A stretch of 47,556 nucleotides of DNA from Ramicandelaber brevisporus. Taxonomy: Eukaryota; Kickxellomycota; Ramicandelaberales; Ramicandelaberaceae. Of the stretch, positions 34,776 through 44,585 are shown in pieces. The stretch lies in contig MU602674.1 in NCBI GenBank assembly GCA_025201865.1, positions 85,767 through 133,322 of the forward strand. Direction: 5' to 3'. The position numbers and the translations under genes were made by a program. The first letter of the stretch is position 1. Each line of letters opens with the position of its first letter. A model generated the notes under the pieces. The model was not told the origin of the DNA. It saw only the letters and a list, made by a program, of their open reading frames with translations, and did no database searches.

Positions 34776-36095
34776 TTACGAAGATGTTGAGGATTGTGAG
34801 CTAAAGAATGCACGAGTGACATCGCATTTAGGGTTCTTGCATGCTGGACACCGCATTCTCAACAGCTCTGGCGTGGTTGACAAACAGCTCTTTACCTGTT
34901 GTTGCTGTCCTTGCTGCTGCCCTTGTTGGTATTGTACAAGCAATGGCGATGCCTTTTCGCTATTCAACGAGCGATATGCCAAGTCCGCCAATGCATTGAT
35001 AAAAGTTGGTGAATCATTCAGCGATTCTGCACGCTTCAGACCCGTTAATCCAGCCTCACGTCCAACATCTCCATACTCCAAATCCAGCTCAAACAGCGTC
35101 TCAATGTGATCACTCGTAAACGCAATCGGTACCATGACTACATTCTTGTGTCCATGCTTAGCCAGTCCTTCGAGAGCGTGATCGGTACGTGGGCCGAGCC
35201 ATGGTCTTGGACCAACCTGTGATTGCCATACCAAAAGGTGCGGATTGGGAAGATTGAGGCGCTCCATGACGCGCGACACAGTTGCCGCAACTTCGGCCGG
35301 ATATGGATCACCACGGTTAACAATTGTCATGGGCAGAGAATGAGCAGTAAACATGATTACTGCGCCGTCGCGCTCTGAACCCTCTGGATACTCAGCGAGC
35401 TTAGCCTGCACTCGCTCGGCAAATGCCTCAACCAGCAGAGGATGAGTCGGCCATCTGTCAATTGCACTCCACTTCACTCGCTGATCTGGATCATACTGCT
35501 CAATACAGCGTCTCAGCTCATTTAAGCTGGATCCGCTCGTGCTGCACGAATACTGCGGATACTGCACGAATGCCACCGCTTGTTCAGCACCATCAGCCAC
35601 CACTTGCTGTACAGCAGTCTCCGTCAGTGGCTCCGCATATCGAAATCCAACGTATGCCCGATGTGGCGCAGTGTGCGGACTAATCTCATCCAGGATCTCG
35701 GCCATGCGTCGACCCTGGCGCTCGGTCCACATGCGGATTGGAGACCCGCCGCCAATTAGCGCGTACTCGTCGCGGATTTTGGGAGAGCGGCGCTTGGCAA
35801 GGAAGCGGGCTGCGTACTTTTGGAAAGGCAGAGGAATGAGGTCGCGATCGGAGAAGAGGCGCTCGAGAAAGGACTCAACTTGGGATAAGGTGCTTGGACC
35901 GCCCATGTTCAGCATAACAATGGCTGTTTTGACGCGCTGCTGCTGCTGCTGCTGCTGTTGCTTTTGTTGTGACAAGGCTGCTGAGGTGGAGAACGTCGAA
36001 ACGAGCTGATGATGGGAGGGTGGCAGCGAGAAGCAACCGCGTCCGCTGGTCAGAACACGCGTGCCCACACTTCCGCTAACCAAGTTACGAAGCAT
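34776..36095 (-). CDS. HEM15: Ferrochelatase, mitochondrial, [2Fe-2S]-type
   Basis: A 439-aa protein. The first 55 residues are basic/Ser-rich (MLRNLVSGSVGTRVLTS) and look like a mitochondrial presequence followed by a Gln run. The core has VMLNMGGP, GGGSPI, then VAFVQYPQYSCSTSGSSLNE, FTAHSLPM (catalytic His) and WQSQVGPRPWLGP. VPIAFTSDHIETLFELDLEY follows. It inserts ferrous iron into protoporphyrin IX at the matrix side of the inner membrane. All four cluster cysteines of the animal/fungal type are present: one in YSCSTSGSS and three in the C-terminal RCPACKNPKC (C-x2-C-x4-C). A Gln-rich insert (about residue 395) lies between the core and the cluster tail. Confidence 0.97.
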   Translation of the reverse strand: MLRNLVSGSVGTRVLTSGRGCFSLPPSHHQLVSTFSTSAALSQQKQQQQQQQQRVKTAIVMLNMGGPSTLSQVESFLERLFSDRDLIPLPFQKYAARFLAKRRSPKIRDEYALIGGGSPIRMWTERQGRRMAEILDEISPHTAPHRAYVGFRYAEPLTETAVQQVVADGAEQAVAFVQYPQYSCSTSGSSLNELRRCIEQYDPDQRVKWSAIDRWPTHPLLVEAFAERVQAKLAEYPEGSERDGAVIMFTAHSLPMTIVNRGDPYPAEVAATVSRVMERLNLPNPHLLVWQSQVGPRPWLGPRTDHALEGLAKHGHKNVVMVPIAFTSDHIETLFELDLEYGDVGREAGLTGLKRAESLNDSPTFINALADLAYRSLNSEKASPLLVQYQQGQQQGQQQQVKSCLSTTPELLRMRCPACKNPKCDVTRAFFSSQSSTSS

Positions 36096-36382
36096 TGCTA
36101 GTCTTTTACAACAACTAGATCAACGTGTTGTGAAATGTGAACGAGTTAGTGAGCGAGTTAGTGAGTGAGTAGGTGGTGAGTTTGGCGTGGTGTGTTGATA
36201 TTATTATTTTTAGAGGTTGGTTTGTGGGCAAGAGGCGTGCGTCCGGTGTGGTGCATCCATTTTATGGGGCCGCTTGAACCATAACTACAACAATAACATC
36301 CGGCGGGGTCATGCTCGGCCAACACACAGATACAACATCGGAGCCGAACCATCTTGATTTCATGGCTCCCAATTTCGCCGAA

Positions 36383-38065
36383 TCACATCAAGAGGCATCC
36401 ACTCTTGCTGCCGCGTCTTGTGCTGTCAGCTTCAGCATGTTGCTTCTGCTGAGAATGTTGCTGAGATTGCTGTTGCTGCTGCTGAGATTGTTGTGGTCTT
36501 TGATGTGGGTGAGATGAATGGGGTCTTAACTGGTGCAAAGGTTGGGCTGAGTGCAGTGTTGCGGTGCCAGCAGCTGTGGACTGACGTGGCAGATTGACTG
36601 ATGTTCGGTATCTGATGTTTTGCCGGTTTTCTTCATTCTGGAGTTCCAAAGCAAGTGCCAAATCCATTTCAGTCTGCGTTTTTGGCGTCACAGCAATTGA
36701 CTGATTCCTTGGCGATGCAAACCTTTGCTGAGCAGAATATCTTGGTGATTGCTGTGATTGCTGTGATTGATATTGAGGTCGCTGTGCCACTGGCTGCTGC
36801 TGCCGCTGCTGCCGCTGCTGCTGCTCTTGTTGCTGCATTTGGTGTGCAAGTTGTTCGGCCAAATGTCTATCTGCGGCCTCCTGCTGCCTTCGGCGTCTCC
36901 GTTCGACTGATGGCTCAAAGTCTCCATCCAATAATTCGGTAAATCCGCCATGAGGATCAACAATGTGCTCCCAAACCACGTCCTCAACATCTCGATAGCC
37001 AGAGTCCGCAACCAGTGCATACAATCCACCGCCTCCTTCACGGCGACACACGGTGTTGAAATGACAGTTCCTAAACATTACCGACACGCATGCATCTCCG
37101 GCAAACAACTCAGTCTCTTCGGCACTAGCCTCTCGGTAACTAAGCAATGCAGCAATCCCATCACGCGTTAATTGAGTCGCTGTCTTCATCAAGAATCTAT
37201 TTGCCGCCGCAGCATCATCCAAAGCCTGTGCAATCTGCTCATCACTTGTATTGTCACTCGGCTGTCGTTGAGAATCGCTAAATTCCTCTGCTCTCACAAT
37301 AATGGTTGTTAATTCATCGTATCCACCAGCTTTTCTCGCAATAGCCAACTCGTGCTCATCAAGTTCTTCCAAGTTTATGCCATTCTCTGGAGGAGGCACA
37401 ATCCATCCATGACACGCTCTTACACCAAACATTCTAAACACCTCCATCTCTTTCGACTCCGATGCCTCAAAGCTGACAGGCGAGTCAAATCGTGGATTAA
37501 TCGACACTGGCTGTAGCAGATTCGAAAGTAACATCAGCGCGTTCGACAAGTCAAACCGCTCTTCGCCATTTTCACCATGAGACAGAACAATCAGCCTCTC
37601 GCCAAGCAGTCTCAACAGTTCATCTGCAGAAATGCCCAAAGTCGACTGCTGCTCATCCTGCAATTGCAGCTGTTGATACGCATCGTGCTGGATGTTGACA
37701 AATGTTGACGGATCGAGTTCCAATTCATCTCGCAATAGTAGCGTGTTAACAAGAGATACCAGTGGGCAAGGACCGTTCATGTCCTGAGTGACAATGTAGA
37801 GTGATTTGACATTGGCAGTGCGTTGGCCGCGGATGCTGACGCGCTTGAGGTAGAATTCGCGAGGAACGTGGGCGGTCGTGTCCAGGAACGAACGCTGAGA
37901 TGCAGGCTCAGAGGAAACCGCAATAGCATCGTTGGATAAAGGAACTGCTGCTGTTGTTGTTGTAGTTGTTGTTTCTGGTGCTGCTGGTGTTGCTGTGGCA
38001 GCCACAGGTGACAGCGACTCGTCGACAGCAGATTGTTGTTGTTGTTGTTCCTGCTGTTGTGACAT
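36383..38065 (-). CDS. MINDY1: MINDY-family K48-specific deubiquitinase with MIU and CaaX ends
   Basis: I start at the ATG at 38063-38065 (MSQQQEQQ), giving 560 aa. An in-frame ATG at 38182 would add 39 residues encoded by a (GA)13 repeat and a hydrophobic stretch, unlikely for a cytosolic enzyme. MINDY features: FYLKRVSIRG, the catalytic Cys100 in TQDMNGPCPLVSLVNTLLLR, NPRFDSPVSFE, HGWIVPP, GGYDEL, and the catalytic His335 in RNCHFNTV. YALVADSGYRD follows. After the catalytic domain an MIU-like helix (EMDLALALELQNEE) should bind ubiquitin, among Gln-rich stretches. The protein ends GCLLM, a CaaX-type box predicting prenylation and membrane attachment. The family trims K48-linked ubiquitin chains. 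Confidence 0.92.
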   Translation of the reverse strand: MSQQQEQQQQQSAVDESLSPVAATATPAAPETTTTTTTAAVPLSNDAIAVSSEPASQRSFLDTTAHVPREFYLKRVSIRGQRTANVKSLYIVTQDMNGPCPLVSLVNTLLLRDELELDPSTFVNIQHDAYQQLQLQDEQQSTLGISADELLRLLGERLIVLSHGENGEERFDLSNALMLLSNLLQPVSINPRFDSPVSFEASESKEMEVFRMFGVRACHGWIVPPPENGINLEELDEHELAIARKAGGYDELTTIIVRAEEFSDSQRQPSDNTSDEQIAQALDDAAAANRFLMKTATQLTRDGIAALLSYREASAEETELFAGDACVSVMFRNCHFNTVCRREGGGGLYALVADSGYRDVEDVVWEHIVDPHGGFTELLDGDFEPSVERRRRRQQEAADRHLAEQLAHQMQQQEQQQRQQRQQQPVAQRPQYQSQQSQQSPRYSAQQRFASPRNQSIAVTPKTQTEMDLALALELQNEENRQNIRYRTSVNLPRQSTAAGTATLHSAQPLHQLRPHSSHPHQRPQQSQQQQQQSQQHSQQKQHAEADSTRRGSKSGCLLM

Positions 38066-38118
38066 GCGTGTTATGCTGATGTACCAAGAAAACGGGAAGA
38101 CAAGAAATTGAGTTGGCA

Positions 38119-38149
<31 letters not shown>

Positions 38150-38395
38150 AGCTCGCGCCAAGATGAGCCAAGCAATAAACATTCCACAGAGAATGGACTG
38201 ATAGACTCTCTCCAGTTAACAAAGAGAACCTTCTCTTCTTCCTCCTCCAATGACATGAGGTATTCTAAGAATACTTTTCTTCTAGGAACTTGTACTGTGC
38301 GTAATTGCAAGGATCTCAACTTAATGACAGAGTGTTGTCGTCGTCAATTCTATTGTAAACATCATTAAACATTACTGTTTTGTAAGGAAATACTA
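38066..38395. other. Intergenic/leader of the MINDY gene
   Basis: 330 bp between two minus-strand genes. It holds the (AG)13 run and the MINDY 5' region. I see no other gene. Confidence 0.55.
38119..38145. repeat. (AG)13 microsatellite
   Basis: An uninterrupted AG run upstream of the preferred MINDY start. It would encode a Leu/Ser repeat if the longer start were used. Confidence 0.95.
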
Positions 38396-41029
38396 TTACT
38401 CTTGAGCGGTTTCTGGTATTACTGCATCAGCTGTGGCTGATCTCGTAACAGATGGCATGGCTGGCAGCAGATCGATGGGAGCGGATATGACAGGCGATGT
38501 TGATGGTGATATAATAGAGCTGCGGCGTCGAGCTGAAGAGTGCGAGAACAGGCGACTGTTAATTGCACTCAGGAGTGATCTGCTGCGCTTTGTGTTCAAC
38601 TTGGCCACTGAAGATTCTGGCTCGGGATTCTGGTCAGAGACAGCTGTTGCACTTCGCTTTGCCACCACAGATGGTACATTTGCCAATCCATTGCCTTTGG
38701 AAGAACCACTGCCAGATTGTGGCTGCTGTTTACGAGTAGAGCTGCGACCAAACAAGGAGAGTGACCGCTTAGATGGCTGACCATTATTATTAGTGTTGCT
38801 GTTGCTGTTGCTTGGTCGAGCAGTTTCCTTTGGTGGAGAGCTCATAGCTGCAACTGCGGCTGCAGTATCCTTAACTTTATCATCGAGTGCGGCAGTTGAA
38901 ACTGGAGCTGGAGCTGAAGCTGGAGCTGGTTCGTCTGCTTGCTCAATAGTATCGAGGAGAGGTGACTTGGTTGGGAATCCACCAACAACGTGCACAGGTT
39001 GAATGGTCGTACTCTGAACTGCGTCAAACTGGTCGCCATACTCTTGGTCACCAAACGCTTTGCGAACCATTGTGCTCATCATCCGAGCCAACGATGTCGG
39101 ATACCATCCAAATGATCGATTGCTACCACCACCACCACCACCATTGGTTGGACTCTCAGTTGATTTCAGATCTGCCTTTGCTGGTTTGTTGATGGCATTG
39201 GTGTCAACTTTGACCTTCCCGCTGCTCTTGCGTCGTAACTTGGTTGGTTTGCGCTTGCGAGGTGTGTTTGCTGAAGTAGGTGGCACTGGAGTGGTTGGTG
39301 TTTCAATTATATCCACGACTTTAGCCGAATCCTCTTCAATCGCGTCTGCTACTGCACTTGCTGTTTCTGGTGCTGTTGGCACTGGTGCTGGTGTTGCTTC
39401 GGGTACAATGTCTTTTGCCAACTCTACTGCTGGCTGTTGCTCGCTGCTACCTGACTGATGTCCTCTGGTAAGATCCAATGCACTCTTGATTGATTCCTTC
39501 ATCTTTTGCGTGGTGTTCAGTGACTGTTTGATAGACTCCAATAACAGCTCAATCGTTTGACGAGATCGATGAACCGCTGCTTGAGCATCATCGAGATGCT
39601 TCGTCTCATTGTCAAATGACTGTCGCTGGTGTTCCAACATATCCACGCCATCGCCATCGCTTTCATACTCGCTTCGATCATCGGATACTATTGAGGATGG
39701 CGATGACGGAGACTTGTTTCTGCGCGATAACTTGCGTCGAACAACTTGATGAATTGTAGTGCGACCCGATGACGCTGGAGATGGTGCCGAGTCATTAGTG
39801 TATGTGCCTGCTACTGAGTTCTCCTGTGGCAACTCTGGTGGTCGGTCTGATCCATTTTGTTCACTAGCAATGCTGGTATCAACAGTGAGAGGAACTGGGG
39901 TGACTGCTGGAGCGTGGACTGGAGTTGCTGGATCCGGATTTATGACTTCGAGTGGTTCCGGTGATTTGGACTTTGGAGATGCGACCGCTGAAATGTATTC
40001 GCGCGCAGCCTCAATCGCCCGTTTGGCCATTTGACTGGCTGTAGCTGACGCACTGGCCGACTTGAGCAGCTGTCGGGATAGCTGCACTAATTTGCCAATG
40101 ACGAATCCGGTTGTGCCTGGCAATGAATCGCTGGCTGCAACCAGTGCATCAAGCTGAGCAAGCAATTGGCCCGCACCAAGCTCAACTTGTCGAGCGTCCG
40201 ATCTCGCCTTTTCCAACGACTGCCATGCGCTGTTCAATCCAGAGCCTGGCGTTAGCGAAATACTGCCATGCAGAGACGGAGTCGTACTTGGCAATGACCC
40301 AGCTGATGCCATAACTGCGTCATCCTCAGCAATATCGGGGGCTATGATCTCGTTGGATAAACGCGAAGATGTACCAGTTGCAGCGGTTGCGGCAACACCG
40401 GATGTTGACATTGACCCTGACTTTGACTGTAGAATGCTTGGAATGCTGTACGATGGGCCACTCTTGGAGCGACTCATTGATGTTCCAAACGGACGTACTG
40501 GAGGCACATCGAAGCTCGGGCTTAATGACGTAGTTGCAGTGCCAGCGCTAGGGCTTCTGACAGCCTTCACTGATGGATTCATGTTCACATTGGACAGTGA
40601 GAGCTGTTGGTGTTGTGACTGCTGCTGCTGCTGCTGCTGCTGTTGGTGCTGCTGCTGTTGGTTGACAAGGGCTGATGGCGACAATGGTGTATGAGTGAAA
40701 TCAAGCATGTGCATTGGTGGGACGTTACTATCTTCATCGTCTATACTGATGTCGTCTTCGATATCATCGTTGCTGCTGTTTTCACTCGGATTGAGCTCAT
40801 TCATCAATGGCGAGCGCACGCGTTGATGACTTGGACGAGGAACCCGACCGGGAGCTCTCCATGGACGAACAGGCGATTGCGCACTTGGAAGTACAACAGG
40901 GATTGGATGAAGCTCGGGTTCTGGAGATGGTGACTTTGAAATTGATACTAACTGAAATGGCTCAGTCTCAGCCTCTCCTTCAATCGTCGCAGCTGGCTCA
41001 ACGGACTCGACAGTCTCTTCTATCGGCAT
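38396..41029 (-). CDS. Large, mostly disordered protein of unknown function, 877 aa
   Basis: A single 2.6-kb frame from the ATG at 41027-41029. The N-terminus is acidic, then Pro-rich (VVLPSAQSPVRPWRAPGRVPRPS), with DDIEDDISIDDED and a Gln tract. A helical stretch (about residues 270-345: NSAWQSLEKARSDARQ, GAGQLLAQLDALVAAS, VIGKLVQLSRQLLKS) is followed by a second predicted coiled coil (about 480-525: HLDDAQAAVHRSRQT, ESIKQSLNTTQKMKESI). Basic Ser-rich segments resemble phospho-regulated or nuclear-localised regions (TPRKRKPTKLRRKSS, KRSRSLLSAINSRLFSHSSARRRSS). I recognise no domain. Many SP/TP sites suggest CDK/MAPK regulation. Its length and retained frame support a real gene. Confidence 0.75.
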   Translation of the reverse strand: MPIEETVESVEPAATIEGEAETEPFQLVSISKSPSPEPELHPIPVVLPSAQSPVRPWRAPGRVPRPSHQRVRSPLMNELNPSENSSNDDIEDDISIDDEDSNVPPMHMLDFTHTPLSPSALVNQQQQHQQQQQQQQQSQHQQLSLSNVNMNPSVKAVRSPSAGTATTSLSPSFDVPPVRPFGTSMSRSKSGPSYSIPSILQSKSGSMSTSGVAATAATGTSSRLSNEIIAPDIAEDDAVMASAGSLPSTTPSLHGSISLTPGSGLNSAWQSLEKARSDARQVELGAGQLLAQLDALVAASDSLPGTTGFVIGKLVQLSRQLLKSASASATASQMAKRAIEAAREYISAVASPKSKSPEPLEVINPDPATPVHAPAVTPVPLTVDTSIASEQNGSDRPPELPQENSVAGTYTNDSAPSPASSGRTTIHQVVRRKLSRRNKSPSSPSSIVSDDRSEYESDGDGVDMLEHQRQSFDNETKHLDDAQAAVHRSRQTIELLLESIKQSLNTTQKMKESIKSALDLTRGHQSGSSEQQPAVELAKDIVPEATPAPVPTAPETASAVADAIEEDSAKVVDIIETPTTPVPPTSANTPRKRKPTKLRRKSSGKVKVDTNAINKPAKADLKSTESPTNGGGGGGSNRSFGWYPTSLARMMSTMVRKAFGDQEYGDQFDAVQSTTIQPVHVVGGFPTKSPLLDTIEQADEPAPASAPAPVSTAALDDKVKDTAAAVAAMSSPPKETARPSNSNSNTNNNGQPSKRSLSLFGRSSTRKQQPQSGSGSSKGNGLANVPSVVAKRSATAVSDQNPEPESSVAKLNTKRSRSLLSAINSRLFSHSSARRRSSIISPSTSPVISAPIDLLPAMPSVTRSATADAVIPETAQE

Positions 41030-41288
41030 GGTTCAACGAGTGTGCTTTTCTGGGGGTTTGTTTTAAAACGAGAAAGAATATCACAAGTAAGAGATAGAGA
41101 CATGTAGAGAAGGCGTGCTGTTTCACTTTGAGAAAAAAAACAGTGACAACAACCAGCCTAGCTTCCTACTAATTTACCCCCACCCCACAATGTCAGTTGT
41201 GAGCAATTGCACTTAAAAATAAAAAAGAATTGCAGATAGAGATAGAGAAGAGAGATTAGAACTGTGGACAATGCACTCGAGGTGACAA
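41030..41288. other. Intergenic between the disordered protein gene and thymidylate kinase
   Basis: 259 bp. A CCCCCACCCCAC tract and an AGATAGAGATAGAGAAGAGAG stretch lie between two minus-strand genes. I see no gene. Confidence 0.5.
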
Positions 41289-42008
41289 TTATGTACACCA
41301 TTGACTCATTGCACTATTATTCACCCACAAGTCTTCGCGAATCAGCAAATCGCCACACTTGTCGATTGTTTCCAAAGCCACTTTCTCGATTTTGGCCGCA
41401 ATGTTCTCAATCGAGTCTCTGGCATCCACAACGTTCCAGTCTTCCTGTTTAATAGCAGCAAACATTTCATTTACCCTCGTCTGCATTGTAGCAGTCTCAT
41501 ATCGCTCGTTTCCAAATCCGCCTCTTTCCTGCGCATTCTGCACATCTCCAATGTCCATAAACAGTATCAAATCTGGTCTAATCAATCCTTTGTCAACAGT
41601 TTTGCACCACTCCAAGTCCAATCCTTTGGCCGCTGAATATGCAACACCAGAGTATGAGTAGCGATCAACAACCAATGTGATTCCCTCGTTCAGTTTACGC
41701 TTAAATGCAGCCATAGCTTCCCATCGATTGACTGAAAAGAGCAAATGGATGGCTTGGTCGTTAAGATCAGTGGCGTTTGTGAGATAGGAGTCAATCAGCT
41801 TGCCAACAGTTGTGGTACGGTCTGGAAACCTGAGGGATTCGACAGGGATGCCACGAGCTTTGAGAGCAGAGACTAACCGCGCACACTGGGTGGTTTTGCC
41901 ACAGCGATCGCCGCCTTCGAAAAGAATGAATGCTCCGCGACCTTTTGCGACATTGGAGGCTGCTGCTGCTGCTGCTGTTGCTGTTGCTGTAGTGGCAGTT
42001 GTCGTCAT
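41289..42008 (-). CDS. CDC8: Thymidylate kinase (dTMP kinase)
   Basis: A 239-aa protein from the ATG at 42006-42008; the upstream in-frame extension begins only at a TTG. An Ala/Thr-rich leader precedes the P-loop FEGGDRCGKTTQ. Then come LRFPDRTTTVGKLIDSYL, HLLFSVNRWEA and the DRY element VVDRYSYSGVAYSAAKGL with LEWCK. A PDL-LFMDI strand and a lid segment RGGFGNERYET follow. It phosphorylates dTMP to dTDP for DNA synthesis. The Ala/Thr leader is low-complexity and could be an organelle-targeting or simply disordered extension. Confidence 0.96.
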   Translation of the reverse strand: MTTTATTATATAAAAAASNVAKGRGAFILFEGGDRCGKTTQCARLVSALKARGIPVESLRFPDRTTTVGKLIDSYLTNATDLNDQAIHLLFSVNRWEAMAAFKRKLNEGITLVVDRYSYSGVAYSAAKGLDLEWCKTVDKGLIRPDLILFMDIGDVQNAQERGGFGNERYETATMQTRVNEMFAAIKQEDWNVVDARDSIENIAAKIEKVALETIDKCGDLLIREDLWVNNSAMSQWCT

Positions 42009-42548
42009 GATGTGGAGCAACAAGTGAGATTGCAACTGAAGATTTGTTTGTTGTTCTTTGGTGAGCAAGTCGATGTGTGTAATGCTTGCGTGTGAACAAC
42101 TTTTCGAGTCTCCTGAAAAGAAGATAGGGACTGATATCAGCCGCGTAAAAAGTGTGTAGAGCCGCGGGAAACGAACAAGAGTAACAGTAACAGTAATAGC
42201 AGTAACAGCGGCAGCAACAGGTAATAAGGGCTGTCCCTGGCTTATACGTGGATATATGTGAGCAACCTTCAGGAACGAGAGGAGAACTCAACCAGCTCTT
42301 CGCACACATACACACACACACAGCCTGTTTTCTGTTCCTCTGTTGAATCTCTTTTGCTTTACTTTCCTCGCCCTCTCCGTCTCTCCATCTCCCACACAGA
42401 CCGCACCCAAACTGCACCCAAACTTTTCTCCCTGTAATAGTAATAGTAGTCGTAGTAGTAGTGCAACTGTTATCTTTTTACACTTCCTCTGCTTTCTCCT
42501 CGTCTTCTCGTTCTACCAACTTTGGTGCCTTAATCTCCACTTATTTTG
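42009..42548. other. Divergent intergenic region, thymidylate kinase / CC1-box protein
   Basis: 540 bp. It contains an AGTAAC/AGTAAT repeat (about 42180-42220), an ACACATACACACACACACAC tract near 42304, and a GTAATAGTAATAGTAGTCGTAGTAG tract (42435-42460). The pyrimidine-rich leader of the plus-strand gene follows. I see no other gene. Confidence 0.6.
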
Positions 42549-44585
42549 ATGCTAACCACAGCGGCTGCGACGGGTTCTGGTCGCTCACTGCAAGCCGGCG
42601 GCCATAGTCGGTCAGGTTCAAGAGATCGCTTCAAGTCAAACGGTGCCGCAGCTATCTCTTCTACAGTACCAGCAACAGCAGCAGTAGTAATGCCATCATC
42701 AAACATCATTGGCAAAGTTCCGTTAAACGATGGATATGATGACGCCAGTTCAGATACAGTGTTTAGTGATATAGGCGATGAGGAGGATTATGGATTCAGC
42801 AATGAAGATGCAGCAGCACTGATGGATAGACTGCGCGAAACTGAAGAACGGTTACAGATTGCAGCTGATTTGGGTCTCGAGGCAACTCGTCAAAACGAAG
42901 AGTTGCAGGGTGAGATTAGTCGCACTCGCTTTGAACTGTCAGCTGAACAACGAAGACGCCAATCTCGACCTGGATTTGCTGGAACTGGCGGCGGAAGAGT
43001 GTCAGCAGGCGGAATGGTTGCCAACGTAGTAGCAGCTGGTTATGGAAGCGATGTCAACTTGTTACTGAGTGGAGCTGGATTGCAGGCTGTGGAAAACAAG
43101 CTGCGTATATTGGAGAGTGCAATTAAAGCAGAGGTTCGCAAGGAGGTTGAATCTATTCTTGGAGAGAATAAAATGCTACGAGGCGAGATTGAGCAGCTTC
43201 AACTGGACTTTGACGGTCTTAAAAATGCAGTCAACTCGTCTCAAACTCGTGCATTGCAAACCTCGACAAAGATTCAGTCAATTGAAGAACAGATTGCTAC
43301 TGATCACGAGTCTTCCTTGGCACTCACTGAGCGTCACATTCGTTTGGAAGAGCTGCATCCCAAAAATCTGGCATCAACTACAGCTGCTCTTCGTCAACTG
43401 CAATCCGAATTTGAACAGGTATCTGAGCAGATTGCATTATTGAGAGACGGGGTATCCACCGCTGATAATACTACAGATGTACTTGGCAATAAAATTGAGG
43501 AAATGGCTTCGAGATTTGAAATAATGGCTGATGAGATTAGTGGATCGGTTTGGGCGATAAAAGAGCAGATTGCCGCCACTCCTCTGTTTTTGGATACTGG
43601 TGACGAGCTCATATTGAACCGGAGACGGAGAGCACCTGGCTCAGATGATGGCATCACCACTGGTCAGCAAACACAACAATTGCAACAGCCACAGCAGCCA
43701 CAGCAGCCAGGAGTTGACTCATTCGATCATCCACCACCTCACTCTCCACCCTCGTACATTGCCGCCACATCACTACAACAGCAGCAGCAGCAGCAGCAAC
43801 TACTGCAGACATCAACTGGTGATCTGAATGGCATCTTGTCGCGTCCTTCTCCTACCACATCCAGCCACAGTCGCACATCATCTCACGGCTCATCGCGTAG
43901 TTCATCCGGTCTCGTCGACGTGGTTCCATTGCGTCGTAGCAGCAGTAACATGAGTGCAACCAGCCCAAATAACATGCGCATGCGGCGTGCAGTCTCCTAC
44001 AGCAGCATCGGTATCCAAACTGACGATGTTCCATTCAATCTCGATGCAACACTTGGTCGAACTCCACTTCGCAACGGACCTGGTCTCCGTCGTACCGCTA
44101 TGGGCAGCAGCAGCAGCAGCAACAATAACATCGGCTCAGCACCCTGGACAACACCTCGCCGTCCATATGGCGCTTCTCTTCATTCGTCAAAATCTCTTTA
44201 CAACATTAGCGCTAATTCGACTCCGTCTGGCACAGTTCGCGGTCTTTCATCTCGGCCACCACCTCCGCCAGTTCCCAACACTGTTGATCAATCGTATTCA
44301 CGCCGGATGATGAATACTGTTCGACTCAAGAGTGGCAACAACATTATGGCTGGTGGATACGGAATGAGTCTGTCGTATCAAGACGATCGCCGTCACACAT
44401 CTCCAGCCGGAGGTATTGTGAAATTGATGGCGGTTGGACAGCCGAAAGAACAGGGCAATGGTACCGGCGGTGGTGGCGGCGGCGGTAACAGGCGAGATCT
44501 GTCAATGACCGGCAGTCGGCAGAAGTCGACTGGCAGTGATTCGGTAGCGTCTGATGGCCAAAAGAAACCATGGCTGCCCATTTAA
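42549..44585 (+). CDS. Coiled-coil protein with CC1-box and LC8-type motifs: candidate dynein adaptor, 678 aa
   Basis: Starts at the ATG at 42549. A disordered N-terminus with an acidic patch (DTVFSDIGDEEDYGF) leads into a coiled coil at residues 91-145: LMDRLRETEERLQIAADLG, then LEATRQNEELQGEI. This fits the CC1 box of BICD, HAP1/TRAK and Spindly (LAAxxG followed by LxxxNxxL), which binds the dynein light intermediate chain. Further coiled coils span about 175-350. The second half is Ser/Gln/Pro-rich and contains GIQTD at 488-492, matching the GIQ[VT]D class of LC8-binding sites, plus a PPPPPVP stretch. I do not know the family. The adaptor role is inferred from motifs and needs structural or binding data. 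Confidence 0.72.
   Translation: MLTTAAATGSGRSLQAGGHSRSGSRDRFKSNGAAAISSTVPATAAVVMPSSNIIGKVPLNDGYDDASSDTVFSDIGDEEDYGFSNEDAAALMDRLRETEERLQIAADLGLEATRQNEELQGEISRTRFELSAEQRRRQSRPGFAGTGGGRVSAGGMVANVVAAGYGSDVNLLLSGAGLQAVENKLRILESAIKAEVRKEVESILGENKMLRGEIEQLQLDFDGLKNAVNSSQTRALQTSTKIQSIEEQIATDHESSLALTERHIRLEELHPKNLASTTAALRQLQSEFEQVSEQIALLRDGVSTADNTTDVLGNKIEEMASRFEIMADEISGSVWAIKEQIAATPLFLDTGDELILNRRRRAPGSDDGITTGQQTQQLQQPQQPQQPGVDSFDHPPPHSPPSYIAATSLQQQQQQQQLLQTSTGDLNGILSRPSPTTSSHSRTSSHGSSRSSSGLVDVVPLRRSSSNMSATSPNNMRMRRAVSYSSIGIQTDDVPFNLDATLGRTPLRNGPGLRRTAMGSSSSSNNNIGSAPWTTPRRPYGASLHSSKSLYNISANSTPSGTVRGLSSRPPPPPVPNTVDQSYSRRMMNTVRLKSGNNIMAGGYGMSLSYQDDRRHTSPAGGIVKLMAVGQPKEQGNGTGGGGGGGNRRDLSMTGSRQKSTGSDSVASDGQKKPWLPI

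Noticed and set aside
38066-38182. Longer MINDY N-terminus with a hydrophobic segment
   Set aside because: It is encoded by the (AG)13 repeat and leader and is inconsistent with a cytosolic, prenylated deubiquitinase.
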